Shown: in pieces, positions 36,559-45,933 of the stretch | Layout: the number at the start of each line of letters is the position of its first letter | How positions within the stretch are numbered: position 1 is the first letter of the stretch | NCBI RefSeq assembly: GCF_000803645.1 | Contig: NZ_CP009122.1 | Span: forward strand, 4,688,501 to 4,752,500 | Direction of reading: 5' to 3' | Length of the DNA: 64,000 nt | Source of the DNA: Sphingopyxis fribergensis | GTDB lineage: Bacteria > Pseudomonadota > Alphaproteobacteria > Sphingomonadales > Sphingomonadaceae | Position numbers and translations under genes: made by a program | The notes under the pieces: generated by a model | Database searches by the model: none | What the model was told of the DNA's origin: nothing | Seen by the model: the letters and a program-made list of their open reading frames with translations, nothing else

Positions 36559-36867
36559 TTGCGACAAACTGCTGCGCGCTGCTTGAGATCGCGGTTCCGC
36601 CGGTCTCAGAATAGGGCGGCGCGTTGTTTGGCGGAGCGAGAGCGGCAGATGATGCTGTGCCAGATCGCCGAACGCGAGGTGTCGGTTGGCGAGCTGACTG
36701 AGATTTGCGGCCTGTCGCAGTCTGCGGGTTTGCAGCATCTCGCTCGTCTCCGAAAGCAGGGGATCGTGTCGATGCGCGGTAAGGCGCAGACGCGATATTC
36801 TAGTTTGTCGGACCCCAAGATGCGGAGGGTCGCCGCCGCCCTTTGCCAGGCGTGCTGCGGCGTCTAG
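36559..36867 (+). CDS. ArsR-family regulator (BigR/SqrR-like)
   Basis: 102 aa as read from a TTG at 36559; the start is uncertain because no clear ribosome site is seen. The winged HTH is clear: MMLCQIAEREVSVGELTEICGLSQSAGLQHLARLRKQGIV (residues 31-70). One Cys in the MLCQI helix and a C-terminal ALCQACC resemble the two-Cys arrangement of the sulfide/persulfide sensors BigR and SqrR rather than a metal site. It may control cytochrome b561 downstream or the cytochrome c upstream. Confidence 0.65.
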   Translation: MRQTAARCLRSRFRRSQNRAARCLAERERQMMLCQIAEREVSVGELTEICGLSQSAGLQHLARLRKQGIVSMRGKAQTRYSSLSDPKMRRVAAALCQACCGV

Positions 36868-36903
36868 CCCGCGCCGCACAACGCCATTGGGCATTTCGCG
36901 GGT

Positions 36904-36917
36904 TTGATGCAAATCAA
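36904..36917 (+). promoter_or_regulatory. FNR/FixK box upstream of cytochrome b561
   Basis: TTGAT-GCAA-ATCAA is a perfect FNR-type site, 46 bp before the GTG start at 36964. The match to the consensus TTGAT-N4-ATCAA is exact, which makes oxygen-dependent control by the FNR-type protein at 59558 likely. Confidence 0.75.
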
Positions 36918-36963
36918 TGTGCCGAGATACTGACTGTGGTGAATCGGCTTGAGGAGAACCGAT

Positions 36964-37509
36964 GTGACGCCCAAGACCGACCCGGAGCATTATGCACTCC
37001 CATCGATCATACTTCATTGGCTTATGCTTCTACTCCTTGTCGCCGTCTATGCGGCCATCGAGTTGCGGGAATTCTGGCCGAAAGGCACCATAACCCGTGA
37101 AGCCTTCAAAACCTGGCACTTCATGTTGGGCCTCTCGGTCTTCGCACTCGTCTGGCTCAGGATCGCGGCGCGCCTGATATGGGCGCCGCCGGCAACGGTG
37201 AATGAACCGGCGTGGAGAAACGCGATTGCCGGCGCAACGCACGCCGCGCTGTATGTCCTGATGATTGCAATGCCGGTCGCTGGCTGGCTTGTCCTGAGTG
37301 CAGAAGGCGAAGCGATACCCTTTTTCGGCATCGAGCTACCGCCGTTGGTCGCAGCGAACGGCGCCCTAGCCGAGCGAGTGGAGAAGCTCCACGAACTGGG
37401 CGGTACGATCGGATATTGGCTTATCGGGCTTCATGCCGCGGCGTCTTTGTTCCACCATTATATTCTAAGGGACAGGATGTTGGCGCGGATGCGGCCTTCG
37501 CAGATCTGA
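36964..37509 (+). CDS. cytochrome b561
   Basis: 181 aa from a GTG at 36964 with GAGGAG 8 nt upstream. Four membrane helices with heme-ligand His residues: ILHWLMLLLL, TWHFMLGLSVFALVWLR, ATHAALYVLMIAMPVAGW and GLHAAASLFHHYI. It transfers electrons between quinol and a partner in the inner membrane, often against superoxide. It follows an exact FNR box. The stretch 37510-37796 has no convincing gene. Confidence 0.85.
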   Translation: MTPKTDPEHYALPSIILHWLMLLLLVAVYAAIELREFWPKGTITREAFKTWHFMLGLSVFALVWLRIAARLIWAPPATVNEPAWRNAIAGATHAALYVLMIAMPVAGWLVLSAEGEAIPFFGIELPPLVAANGALAERVEKLHELGGTIGYWLIGLHAAASLFHHYILRDRMLARMRPSQI

Positions 37510-37757
37510 AAGGATCTTCATGCGGCCAACCCAAAGCAAGGGGCCGCTTGAAGCTGAAAGCGCTTCGGCAGGCCGGTCCGCGTTATCACCTGCTTATGTC
37601 CGGAAATTATTCGCACGCTATCCGGTGTCGCGGCTTCTCCGCTTTCTTTCGTGCGGCATCGAGAGCTGAACGATGACCACCGCCCATCATCGGGTGGCAC
37701 TTCATCGAGTCATCGAGAAAAGGCGTTGCGTCGGCCTTGCGTCACAGCACGATCTGA

Positions 37758-39314
<1,557 letters not shown>

Positions 39315-39351
39315 GTCCGCTCTCCCGAGGCGCAGCGGCCATTCATCTTCC

Positions 39352-39843
39352 CTATTGTTTGCGGTCGAACGCCTCCGCGTCTCGCCGTTCCTTCTCGAAT
39401 CCATGCATGCCGAACCACCATTGCAGGGCGATGATCGCCCCTTTCGCGGGCTGGATAAACCCGATCATCAGCGCCAGCATCAGCGGGACGATGATCGCGG
39501 CAAGCCCTGCGAGCGACAGCGCCGTCTCCTGAACGAGCGCGATGATGATCGGCGCCATGATATGCCCGGTCAGCAGGATCGAGACATAGGCCGGAAAATC
39601 ATCGGCCTGTTGATGCGTCCAGTCCTGCAGGCAATGGGGGCAAGTCGCCACCGGCTTGAGAAAGCGGGTAAACAGCTTCGCTTCGTTGCAGCGAGGGCAG
39701 CGGCTTCTCGCGCCGCGGAGCATCGACTCCCAGCCCGACGCCGGAAGGACAAAGCTATCCACATTCGACACCTCATCGTTCGCTGGCGGCGAGATCTTCC
39801 GGGTGACGGGACGGTCGAAGGGCGAAACCATGAAATTGGGCAT
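39352..39843 (-). CDS. DUF983 membrane protein
   Basis: 163 aa from the ATG at 39843 (AAGGAG upstream). A zinc-ribbon-like pair CPRC..CPHC (about 47-75) and two C-terminal membrane helices (MAPIIIALVQETALSLAG, IIVPLMLALMIGFIQPAKGA) define DUF983. Alphaproteobacterial members are often encoded near cytochrome oxidase assembly genes; this one is alone. The 90-bp A+T-rich region 39910-40000 upstream contains a promoter for the following XRE gene. Confidence 0.8.
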   Translation of the reverse strand: MPNFMVSPFDRPVTRKISPPANDEVSNVDSFVLPASGWESMLRGARSRCPRCNEAKLFTRFLKPVATCPHCLQDWTHQQADDFPAYVSILLTGHIMAPIIIALVQETALSLAGLAAIIVPLMLALMIGFIQPAKGAIIALQWWFGMHGFEKERRDAEAFDRKQ

Positions 39844-40000
39844 CAGCCGGGCTCCTTGCGGCAAACTCGCGAACGGCATTGGCGGCGCGCGCCCGTGAGA
39901 GCGCGACAAGTTGATCTATCGATTGGCATGATCGATATATACAGCATTAGTTGATGATGTTAAGAATTATAAATGATGTATAAAGCATCAAGGAGCTGAT

Positions 40001-40321
40001 ATGATCACGTCACAGCAGATGCGCGCCGCCCGTGCCCTTCTCGGGATCGACCAGCGCCATCTCGCCGAACTGGCCGGGCTCTCCCTTCCAACCATCCAGC
40101 GGATGGAAAGCTCCGGTGGCCAGGTGCGCGGCGTCATCGACACGCTGGTGAAAGTGATCGCCGCGCTCGAAGGCGCGGGAATCGAGCTTCTTGGGGAGAA
40201 TGCGCCGAGCATCGGGATCGGCCGCGGAGTCCGCTTGCGCGAGACGATCGAAGGCAAGCCCAAAGGGCTGGGGTCTTCGCTTCTCTACGACAAGGACGTC
40301 AGCGAGGCAGCCGCCCGGTGA
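40001..40321 (+). CDS. XRE-family HTH regulator
   Basis: 106 aa, AAGGAG before the ATG. HTH at residues 4-58: QMRAARALLGIDQRHLAELAGLSLPTIQRME. The short C-terminal part has no ligand domain. The stop overlaps the GTG of the SulP gene (GTGA), so it is translationally coupled to and probably regulates that transporter. The A+T-rich region upstream has several partial repeats of GATGAT and TGATGT that could be sites. Confidence 0.82.
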   Translation: MITSQQMRAARALLGIDQRHLAELAGLSLPTIQRMESSGGQVRGVIDTLVKVIAALEGAGIELLGENAPSIGIGRGVRLRETIEGKPKGLGSSLLYDKDVSEAAAR

Positions 40322-41979
40322 CGGCGAAAGCCTATACGCCCAAGCTCCTGACGGTTTTTCGCGAAGGCTATTCCGCCGCAACCTTCCGCGCCGATGCGAT
40401 TGCCGGCCTGACCGTCGCGATCGTCGCGCTGCCGCTCGCCATGGCGCTCGGCATCGCCAGCGGTGCCTCGCCCGACAAGGGGCTGATCACCGCGGTCGTC
40501 GCCGGCTTCCTGATCTCGGCGCTCGGCGGATCGCGCGTCCAGGTCGGCGGGCCGACCGGCGCCTTCGTCGTCGTGATCTTCAATGTGATCGCGAGCCACG
40601 GCTATGACGGGTTGCTCATCGCCACTTTGCTCGCGGGACTGATCCTGATCCTCGCCGGTGTGCTGCGGCTCGGGCAGATGATCAAATATATCCCGCACCC
40701 GGTTGTGATCGGCTTCACCGCGGGCATCGCAGTCATCATCGCGTCGAGCCAGGTCAAGGACTTCCTCGGTCTTGCCATCGACAAGGTGCCTGCCGATTTC
40801 CTTCCCAAATGGCAGGCTTATCTGGGGGCTTTGCCGAGTGCTAGCTGGGCCGCCATCGGCGTCGGCATCGGTGCCCTCGCGATCATCATTGGCTTTCGCA
40901 GGCTGGCGCCGCGACTTCCCGGCTTCCTGATTGCCGTGGTGGTCAGCGCGTTCGTTGTGGCGTTGCTGAAGCTCCCGGTCGATACCGTCGGTTCGCGGTT
41001 TCCGGATATTCCGGCGGGTCTTCCAATGCCGTCGTTTCCGGAGATTTCATTCGCGAAGATCAGCGCCGTCCTGCCGTCGGCCTTCACCATCGCCTTCCTC
41101 GCGGGGATCGAGGCGTTGCTATCCGCAGTCGTCGCCGACGGCATGGCGGGGACGCGGCACCGCTCAAACCAGGAACTGATCGGCCAGGGCGTCGCCAATC
41201 TCGGCTCGGCGCTGTTCGGTGGTCTCCCCGCAACGGGGGCGATCGCCCGCACCGCGACCAATATCCGCTCGGGCGCGAAGACGCCCGTCGCGGGTATCAT
41301 GCATGCGGTCTTCTTGCTGCTGTTCATCCTCTTCGGCACCGATCTGATGGCCTATGTGCCGATGGCGGCGCTCGCCGCGATCCTGTTCATGGTGGCGTGG
41401 GGCATGAGCGAGTATCAGCGCTTCCTCGCCTTGCTCCGCATGCCAAACAGCGATCGGGCCGTGCTCTTGCTGACTTTCGGGCTGACGATACTCGTCGACC
41501 TGACGGTCGCGATCGGCGTTGGCGTGACGCTCGCGTCGCTTTTGTTCATGGCGCGCATGGCTGAGGCCGTCGAGGTCGGGTCCGGCAGGCCGCGCGATAT
41601 CGATCTCGATTCCGAAGATAGGCATCAGCGCGACGATTTACCGCCGGGCGTCGAAGTGTTCCGGATCGCCGGTCCCTTCTTCTTCGGCGTCGCTGGCGAA
41701 CTTCTCGATACGCTGCGCCGGTTGGGCCAGTCACCGCGCGTCATCATCCTGCGCCTGCGGCTTATGCCCCTACTCGACGCGAGCGGGGCGCAGGCGCTCG
41801 AGGAATTTGTCGAACAGGCGCGGCTCGCCGGGGCTGAGGTCATATTGTCGGGTGTGCAGCCGCAGCCCCGTTCGATGTTGGGTCGCGTCGGGCTTGGCGA
41901 AACGTCGATGAAGCTCTCCTATGCGGCCGACTATGCGCGTGCGCAGGCGCTCGCCGTCGAGCTGCTCGGAAAGAAGTGA
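40318..41979 (+). CDS. SulP-family anion transporter with STAS domain
   Basis: 553 aa, GTG start. About 12 membrane segments with PLAMALGIASGASPDKGLITA and GGPTGAFVVVI, typical of SulP, and a cytoplasmic STAS domain from about residue 440 (VEVFRIAGPFFFG, LRLRLMPLLDASGAQALEEF). It could carry sulfate or bicarbonate; the substrate cannot be told from sequence. Confidence 0.88.
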   Translation: MTAKAYTPKLLTVFREGYSAATFRADAIAGLTVAIVALPLAMALGIASGASPDKGLITAVVAGFLISALGGSRVQVGGPTGAFVVVIFNVIASHGYDGLLIATLLAGLILILAGVLRLGQMIKYIPHPVVIGFTAGIAVIIASSQVKDFLGLAIDKVPADFLPKWQAYLGALPSASWAAIGVGIGALAIIIGFRRLAPRLPGFLIAVVVSAFVVALLKLPVDTVGSRFPDIPAGLPMPSFPEISFAKISAVLPSAFTIAFLAGIEALLSAVVADGMAGTRHRSNQELIGQGVANLGSALFGGLPATGAIARTATNIRSGAKTPVAGIMHAVFLLLFILFGTDLMAYVPMAALAAILFMVAWGMSEYQRFLALLRMPNSDRAVLLLTFGLTILVDLTVAIGVGVTLASLLFMARMAEAVEVGSGRPRDIDLDSEDRHQRDDLPPGVEVFRIAGPFFFGVAGELLDTLRRLGQSPRVIILRLRLMPLLDASGAQALEEFVEQARLAGAEVILSGVQPQPRSMLGRVGLGETSMKLSYAADYARAQALAVELLGKK

Positions 41980-42064
41980 ATGCAGTTCCGCGCTTTGCGC
42001 GCTCTCAAAAATATATGCGTCCGTTCGACCGACCGAACGGCCGCCAACCTCAATGGAGCATGAA

Positions 42065-42370
42065 ATGACCAGCGATAATGATTATGTCTATGATGAAGAG
42101 AGCGGCGAGTGGATGCCTGCATCCGAACTGGCCAGCCGAAACGCGGCGGCCGGGCAGGTCGAGATACGCGATTCGGTGGGCAACATCCTCCACGACGGCG
42201 ATCAGGTGGTTCTGGTCAAGGATCTCGACGTCAAGGGGGCCGGCAAGACACTCAAGGTAGGGACCGTCATCAAGTCGATCCGGCTGACCGGCGATCCGCA
42301 GGAAATCGATTGCCGCCACGAAGCCATCAAGGGTCTTGTGCTTCGCGCAGAGTTTGTCCGCAAGCGCTGA
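42065..42370 (+). CDS. PhnA-domain (alkylphosphonate utilisation-like) protein
   Basis: 101 aa from the ATG at 42065, chosen over 42053 for its GGAG spacing. The C-terminal PhnA SH3-like domain reads DSVGNILHDGDQVVLVKDLDVKGAGKTLKVGT (residues 35-66) and KSIRLTG. The zinc ribbon found at the start of full PhnA proteins is replaced by an acidic stretch (DNDYVYDEESGEW). Despite the name, the family has no proven role in phosphonate use. Confidence 0.8.
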   Translation: MTSDNDYVYDEESGEWMPASELASRNAAAGQVEIRDSVGNILHDGDQVVLVKDLDVKGAGKTLKVGTVIKSIRLTGDPQEIDCRHEAIKGLVLRAEFVRKR

Positions 42371-42397
42371 GCCTCCCCGTCGGCGGCCCGCCCGCCT

Positions 42398-42700
42398 ATG
42401 CGGGCCTATACGGTGCGATGGCGGACGACGGTCGTAGTCGATCCGCACAGGCTGCACGAAGCTTTGCCGCGGTCGATCGAGGTCAAGCAGTACCCGGCCC
42501 CCGCCCATGTGAAGAGGCGCATCGTCTCCGCCTTCAAGCGCCAGGCGGATCTCGACGCGGCCGCGGTTACCACCGACGGCGGCATCATCAAACTCGGCGG
42601 CAAGGTCAAGGCATGGGCCGAACGCGGGGTCGGCGAGAGGGCCGCATGGTCGGCGCCGGGGGGCACCCGAGTCGAGGATAATATCACGATCGCCCTTTGA
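42398..42700 (+). CDS. BON-domain protein (single, N-terminally short)
   Basis: 100 aa. The BON fold is clear from residue 36: VKRRIVSAFKRQADLDAAAV, IIKLGGKVKAWAERG and AAWSAPGGTRVEDNITI. Related alphaproteobacterial proteins carry two or three BON repeats; here only the last is intact and the preceding 30 residues do not fit one, so the gene may be a shortened relic. No signal peptide. It is followed by a strong terminator. Confidence 0.6.
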   Translation: MRAYTVRWRTTVVVDPHRLHEALPRSIEVKQYPAPAHVKRRIVSAFKRQADLDAAAVTTDGGIIKLGGKVKAWAERGVGERAAWSAPGGTRVEDNITIAL

Positions 42701-42727
42701 GCGGAGCGATCGGGAAAGATTCGCTTT

Positions 42728-42760
42728 GCGGCCGTCCCAGAAACGGGGGCGGCCGCTTTT
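42728..42760 (+). terminator. rho-independent terminator after the BON gene
   Basis: GCGGCCGTCCC (42728-42738) pairs with GGGGCGGCCGC (42746-42756) with one G-T pair and a short loop, followed by TTTT. It lies between the converging BON and NUDIX genes. Confidence 0.8.
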
Positions 42761-42763
42761 GTG

Positions 42764-43243
42764 TCAGTGTCTTAGGGCCAGATAATCGGCGAGCCGGTCG
42801 AGGAATGGCTGCTGGCTGGGAAGCATCATGGCCTCGGCCTCCGCGACCGTGAACCATTGCGCCGCCTCGATCTCTGGAAAAGACTGGCGCCGGCCGCTGC
42901 GCGGAGGCCACTCGATCTCGAAGCAATTGCTCACGATCGCGGCAGTGTCGAGATCCTGCTCGAGCGCGAAGCCTTCGACGATCTTTCCACCGGCCTGCCG
43001 GAGCCGCCCCATTGGAACGAGCGTCCCTTGCAACGCCGTGCCAAGCTCTTCTTGAGCTTCGCGCAAGGCCGCCGCCTCCGTGCTTTCGCCGGCTACAATA
43101 TCTCCCTTCGGAATCTGCCAGGCACCACGATCGCGCCGGCGCCAATAGGGTCCGCCGGGATGGACGAGCAAGACCTCCAAGCTCCCGCCTATCAGCCGAT
43201 AAAGCAATATCCCGGCGCTTCGAGCCGTCATCGGCCGCGGCAT
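42764..43243 (-). CDS. NUDIX hydrolase
   Basis: 159 aa. The Nudix box GDIVAGESTEAAALREAQEELG (residues 47-68; GX5EX7REUXEEXGU) is complete. N terminus SAGILLYRLIGGSLEVLLVHPGG is like the diadenosine-polyphosphate / NTP-type Nudix proteins of alphaproteobacteria. Substrate unknown. It diverges from the small membrane protein gene at 43418. Confidence 0.85.
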   Translation of the reverse strand: MPRPMTARSAGILLYRLIGGSLEVLLVHPGGPYWRRRDRGAWQIPKGDIVAGESTEAAALREAQEELGTALQGTLVPMGRLRQAGGKIVEGFALEQDLDTAAIVSNCFEIEWPPRSGRRQSFPEIEAAQWFTVAEAEAMMLPSQQPFLDRLADYLALRH

Positions 43244-43346
43244 CGATCAGGTCTCCCAATCATCGCATCGACCTGCTGGGTCCGCGAGGTACCGCCGGGC
43301 AGGCATTGCAGAACGGTAACGCGTCCTTCGCGCCCCGGCCACATGC

Positions 43347-43359
43347 GGGATCTACGTAT
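43347..43359 (-). promoter_or_regulatory. FixJ-like box upstream of a small membrane protein gene
   Basis: On the minus strand it reads ATACGTAGATCCC, close to the FixJ consensus GTAmGTAGTTTCCC but one base shorter in the spacer. It lies 58 bp before the ATG at 43418 and 104 bp before the NUDIX gene. Confidence 0.4.
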
Positions 43360-43417
43360 TTCGCGCCCTGCCCCTTTCGCCCAGTCTCTGGCCACGCTCA
43401 GGACGAAGGAGGACAAT

Positions 43418-43591
43418 ATGGATTTGCCTAATGTCGATAGGTCGCTTGCGAAGCTCGGCGTGCCGCGCCGGATGCGCAAGAAGATCGGCCGCGTTTCGCG
43501 ATCGCCCAAGCTACGCGCGGCGGCGGCGCTCGTTCCGCTTCTCACCGCAGGCCTCCTCGCCGCGCGAAGATTTGCGCGCAAGGGATCCTGA
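43418..43591 (+). CDS. small basic membrane protein, unknown
   Basis: 57 aa, strong AAGGAGG site. A positively charged N-terminal half (RRMRKKIGRVSRSPKLR) precedes one membrane helix (AAAALVPLLTAGLLAARRF). No family recognised. It lies in the hypoxia/stress island with a FixJ-like box upstream, and a second small membrane protein gene follows 2 nt later. Confidence 0.6.
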   Translation: MDLPNVDRSLAKLGVPRRMRKKIGRVSRSPKLRAAAALVPLLTAGLLAARRFARKGS

Positions 43592-43593
43592 CG

Positions 43594-43722
43594 GTGGCGC
43601 CGTCGAACCCCGAAGACCCGATCGAGCGTAACCGCGAGCACGCGGGTGCGCTCGGGCTGTGGCTCGTCTACTTCGCCTTCGTCATTCTGGGGTCGGTCTG
43701 GTTCTTTCTCTTCCGGCTCTGA
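43594..43722 (+). CDS. 42-aa single-span membrane protein, unknown
   Basis: GTG start two bases after the previous stop, so translation is probably coupled. A charged start (NPEDPIERNREHAG) is followed by one Trp/Phe-rich helix ending in SVWFFLFRL. It is similar in build to small subunits or partners of membrane complexes, but no family is recognised. Confidence 0.5.
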   Translation: MAPSNPEDPIERNREHAGALGLWLVYFAFVILGSVWFFLFRL

Positions 43723-43779
43723 CCGGCACTGCTGGCGCCTGGGCAGCACATCCTCGAACAGATGAGGGCGCCGGCCTGG

Positions 43780-43793
43780 TTGATCAAGGTCAA
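43780..43793 (+). promoter_or_regulatory. FNR/FixK box upstream of the BVMO gene
   Basis: TTGAT-CAAG-GTCAA matches the FNR/FixK consensus TTGAY-N4-RTCAA. It lies 60 bp before the ATG at 43854, a usual place for an activating site. Confidence 0.65.
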
Positions 43794-43853
43794 TGACCTT
43801 TGATGATGCGGTGTTCATGCCGTTCCACGGATACAAGGAAAAGGGAGCTGTCG

Positions 43854-45407
43854 ATGGCGGAAACCAGGAACCGAGCGGACCCAGGCCAGCCCCGTCCGAT
43901 CCATGTCGATGTGCTGATCGTCGGTGCCGGCATCTCGGGCATCGGCTCGGCCTATCACCTCCAGCAGCAGTGTCCGGGCAAGAGTTACGCGATCCTCGAG
44001 GCAAAACCGACTTTTGGCGGGACATGGGAGACCCACAAATATCCCGGCGTGCGATCGGACTCGGACCTCTACACATTCGGCTATCGCTTCAAGCCCTGGG
44101 TCGGCGCGCCGATCGCCAGCGGCGCCGAAATCCTCAAATATATGGGCGAGGTGATCGAGGAGAACGAGATCGGCGTCCATATCCACTATGGCCATCGCAT
44201 CACTGCCTGCCACTGGTCGAGCACCACCAATCGCTGGACGATCGAGGCCGTGCGCGCGTCGGATGGCGCGGCGGTCACCTTCACAGCCGGCTTCCTCTGG
44301 ATGTGCCAAGGCTATTATGATCATGAGAAGCCCTACATCCCCGATTGGCCCGGCCTGTCGAATTATGAGGGGCAGTTCATCCATGCCCAGCTCTGGGACC
44401 CGGCGATCGATTATGCGGGCAAGCGCATACTCGTTATCGGCTCGGGCGCCACCGCGGCAACCATCGTGCCGGCCTTCGCCGAAAAGGCGGCGCATGTGAC
44501 GATGCTCCAGCGTTCGCCGACCTATTTCTACTGCAGCGAGAACAGGAACGAACTTGCCGACCGGCTTCGCGAAGTCGGGATCGACGAGCCCACGGTCCAT
44601 CGCGTCGTGCGGGCACAGATCATGCACGACCAGGATCTGATGACACGGCGGTGCCAATCCGAGCCCGACGCGGTGTTCGAGGATCTGAAAGCGCTGATCC
44701 GGGCTTATTCGGGCGATCCCGACTTCGTGTTCGAGCCCCATTTCACGCCGAAATACCGCCCGTGGCAGCAGCGCCTCGCCTTTTGCCCCGACGGCGACAT
44801 CTTCAAGGCCGCTACGCAAGGGAAGCTGACGGTCGTCACCGATATGATCGATCACTTTACCGCGACGGGTGTCCGCACGGCCGGCGGCGAGGCGATTGAA
44901 GCCGACATCATCGTGGCGGCGACCGGATTCAATCTGTCGGTCATGGGCGGAATCCCGTTCGATATCGACGGCGCACCGGTCGATTGGGCGCAGACGATTA
45001 CCTATCGCGGCATGATGATGACCGGCGTGCCCAACCTCACCTGGGTCATGGGCTATTTTCGCGCCAGCTGGACCCTCAGGGTCGATATGATGGGGGACTT
45101 CGTTTGCAACCTCCTCAACCATATGGAGGACATCGGTGCAAAAAGGGTCGAGGTCGCGCTGCGGCCTGAGGATGAGGGCATGCAGATCCTGCCATGGATC
45201 GAGGAAGATAATTTCAATCCGGGCTATCTGATGCGCGGTCTCGACGCGATGCCGCGCCGCGGCGACAAACCCGAATGGCGCCACAATCAGGATTATTGGG
45301 CGGAGAAGGACGCCTTCCCGCGGATCGACCTGCGCGGAGCGGAGTTCGTCTATGATGGTGAGCGCCCGGCGTTGTCGGCTCGCACCGGTACGGAAATCGC
45401 GGCCTGA
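43854..45407 (+). CDS. flavin-containing monooxygenase, Baeyer-Villiger type
   Basis: 517 aa from the ATG at 43854 (GGGAG upstream). FAD motif GAGISGIGSAYHL, then GGTWETHKYPGVRSDSDLYTF, the BVMO fingerprint in the form YEGQFIHAQLWD (FxGxxxHxxxW), and the NADPH motif GSGATAA. It inserts oxygen into ketones or oxidises heteroatoms with NADPH and O2. An FNR-type box upstream links it to low oxygen, which is odd for an O2-consuming enzyme. Confidence 0.87.
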   Translation: MAETRNRADPGQPRPIHVDVLIVGAGISGIGSAYHLQQQCPGKSYAILEAKPTFGGTWETHKYPGVRSDSDLYTFGYRFKPWVGAPIASGAEILKYMGEVIEENEIGVHIHYGHRITACHWSSTTNRWTIEAVRASDGAAVTFTAGFLWMCQGYYDHEKPYIPDWPGLSNYEGQFIHAQLWDPAIDYAGKRILVIGSGATAATIVPAFAEKAAHVTMLQRSPTYFYCSENRNELADRLREVGIDEPTVHRVVRAQIMHDQDLMTRRCQSEPDAVFEDLKALIRAYSGDPDFVFEPHFTPKYRPWQQRLAFCPDGDIFKAATQGKLTVVTDMIDHFTATGVRTAGGEAIEADIIVAATGFNLSVMGGIPFDIDGAPVDWAQTITYRGMMMTGVPNLTWVMGYFRASWTLRVDMMGDFVCNLLNHMEDIGAKRVEVALRPEDEGMQILPWIEEDNFNPGYLMRGLDAMPRRGDKPEWRHNQDYWAEKDAFPRIDLRGAEFVYDGERPALSARTGTEIAA

Positions 45408-45480
45408 TGGCGCGGCCGCGCCGCAAGGCCGGCCGGGGGCATAGCTCCGCGATCGTGCAGCCGGCCGTCCGGAGCGGTTC

Positions 45481-45933
45481 GTGACGCTCGCCCATCAGCT
45501 CGGTCTCGCTACCCTCGTCGTCGGGATTACGGTCGTGGTGCATCTCGCCGGGTTGGCGCTGTTGCTTGCGATCCTGCGCCGCTACCGGCGTGCGTCGCGG
45601 CGCTATCTCGTCATTCTTCTCAACGGCGGCGCAATTCTCGTCGCCGCTTTCGGGCTGTTCGCGCTGCACTCGGCTGAAATCTGGATCTGGGCGGGAATTT
45701 ATCAGCTCCTTAGCGCTTTCACGGACTTTGAGCATGCCCTGTATTTCTCGACGTCAACCTATGTCACCATAGGCTATGGCGACATCGTCCTGCCCCCGGG
45801 ACTGCGCATCCTCGGCGCGATCGAGGGCGCGAGCGGGATCATCCTGATCGGCTGGTCGACGGCCTTCTTTTTCTCGATCGTCGATCGCATGAAACTCCTC
45901 GAACGCAGTTTCGATACCGATCATGGCCGATGA
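45481..45933 (+). CDS. two-helix potassium channel protein
   Basis: 150 aa, GTG start. Two or three N-terminal helices, then the pore helix with the selectivity filter TIGYGD (residues 96-101) and an inner helix with GASGIILIGWSTAFFFSIV. No cytoplasmic RCK domain. Its last 60 codons overlap the 3' end of the converging ATP-grasp gene, which is antisense to the filter-coding part. Confidence 0.82.
   Translation: MTLAHQLGLATLVVGITVVVHLAGLALLLAILRRYRRASRRYLVILLNGGAILVAAFGLFALHSAEIWIWAGIYQLLSAFTDFEHALYFSTSTYVTIGYGDIVLPPGLRILGAIEGASGIILIGWSTAFFFSIVDRMKLLERSFDTDHGR

Noticed and set aside
39910..40000. Possible small RNA or toxin-antitoxin arrangement before the XRE gene
   Set aside because: The region is A+T-rich with imperfect short repeats only; the XRE gene is coupled to a SulP transporter, not to a toxin.
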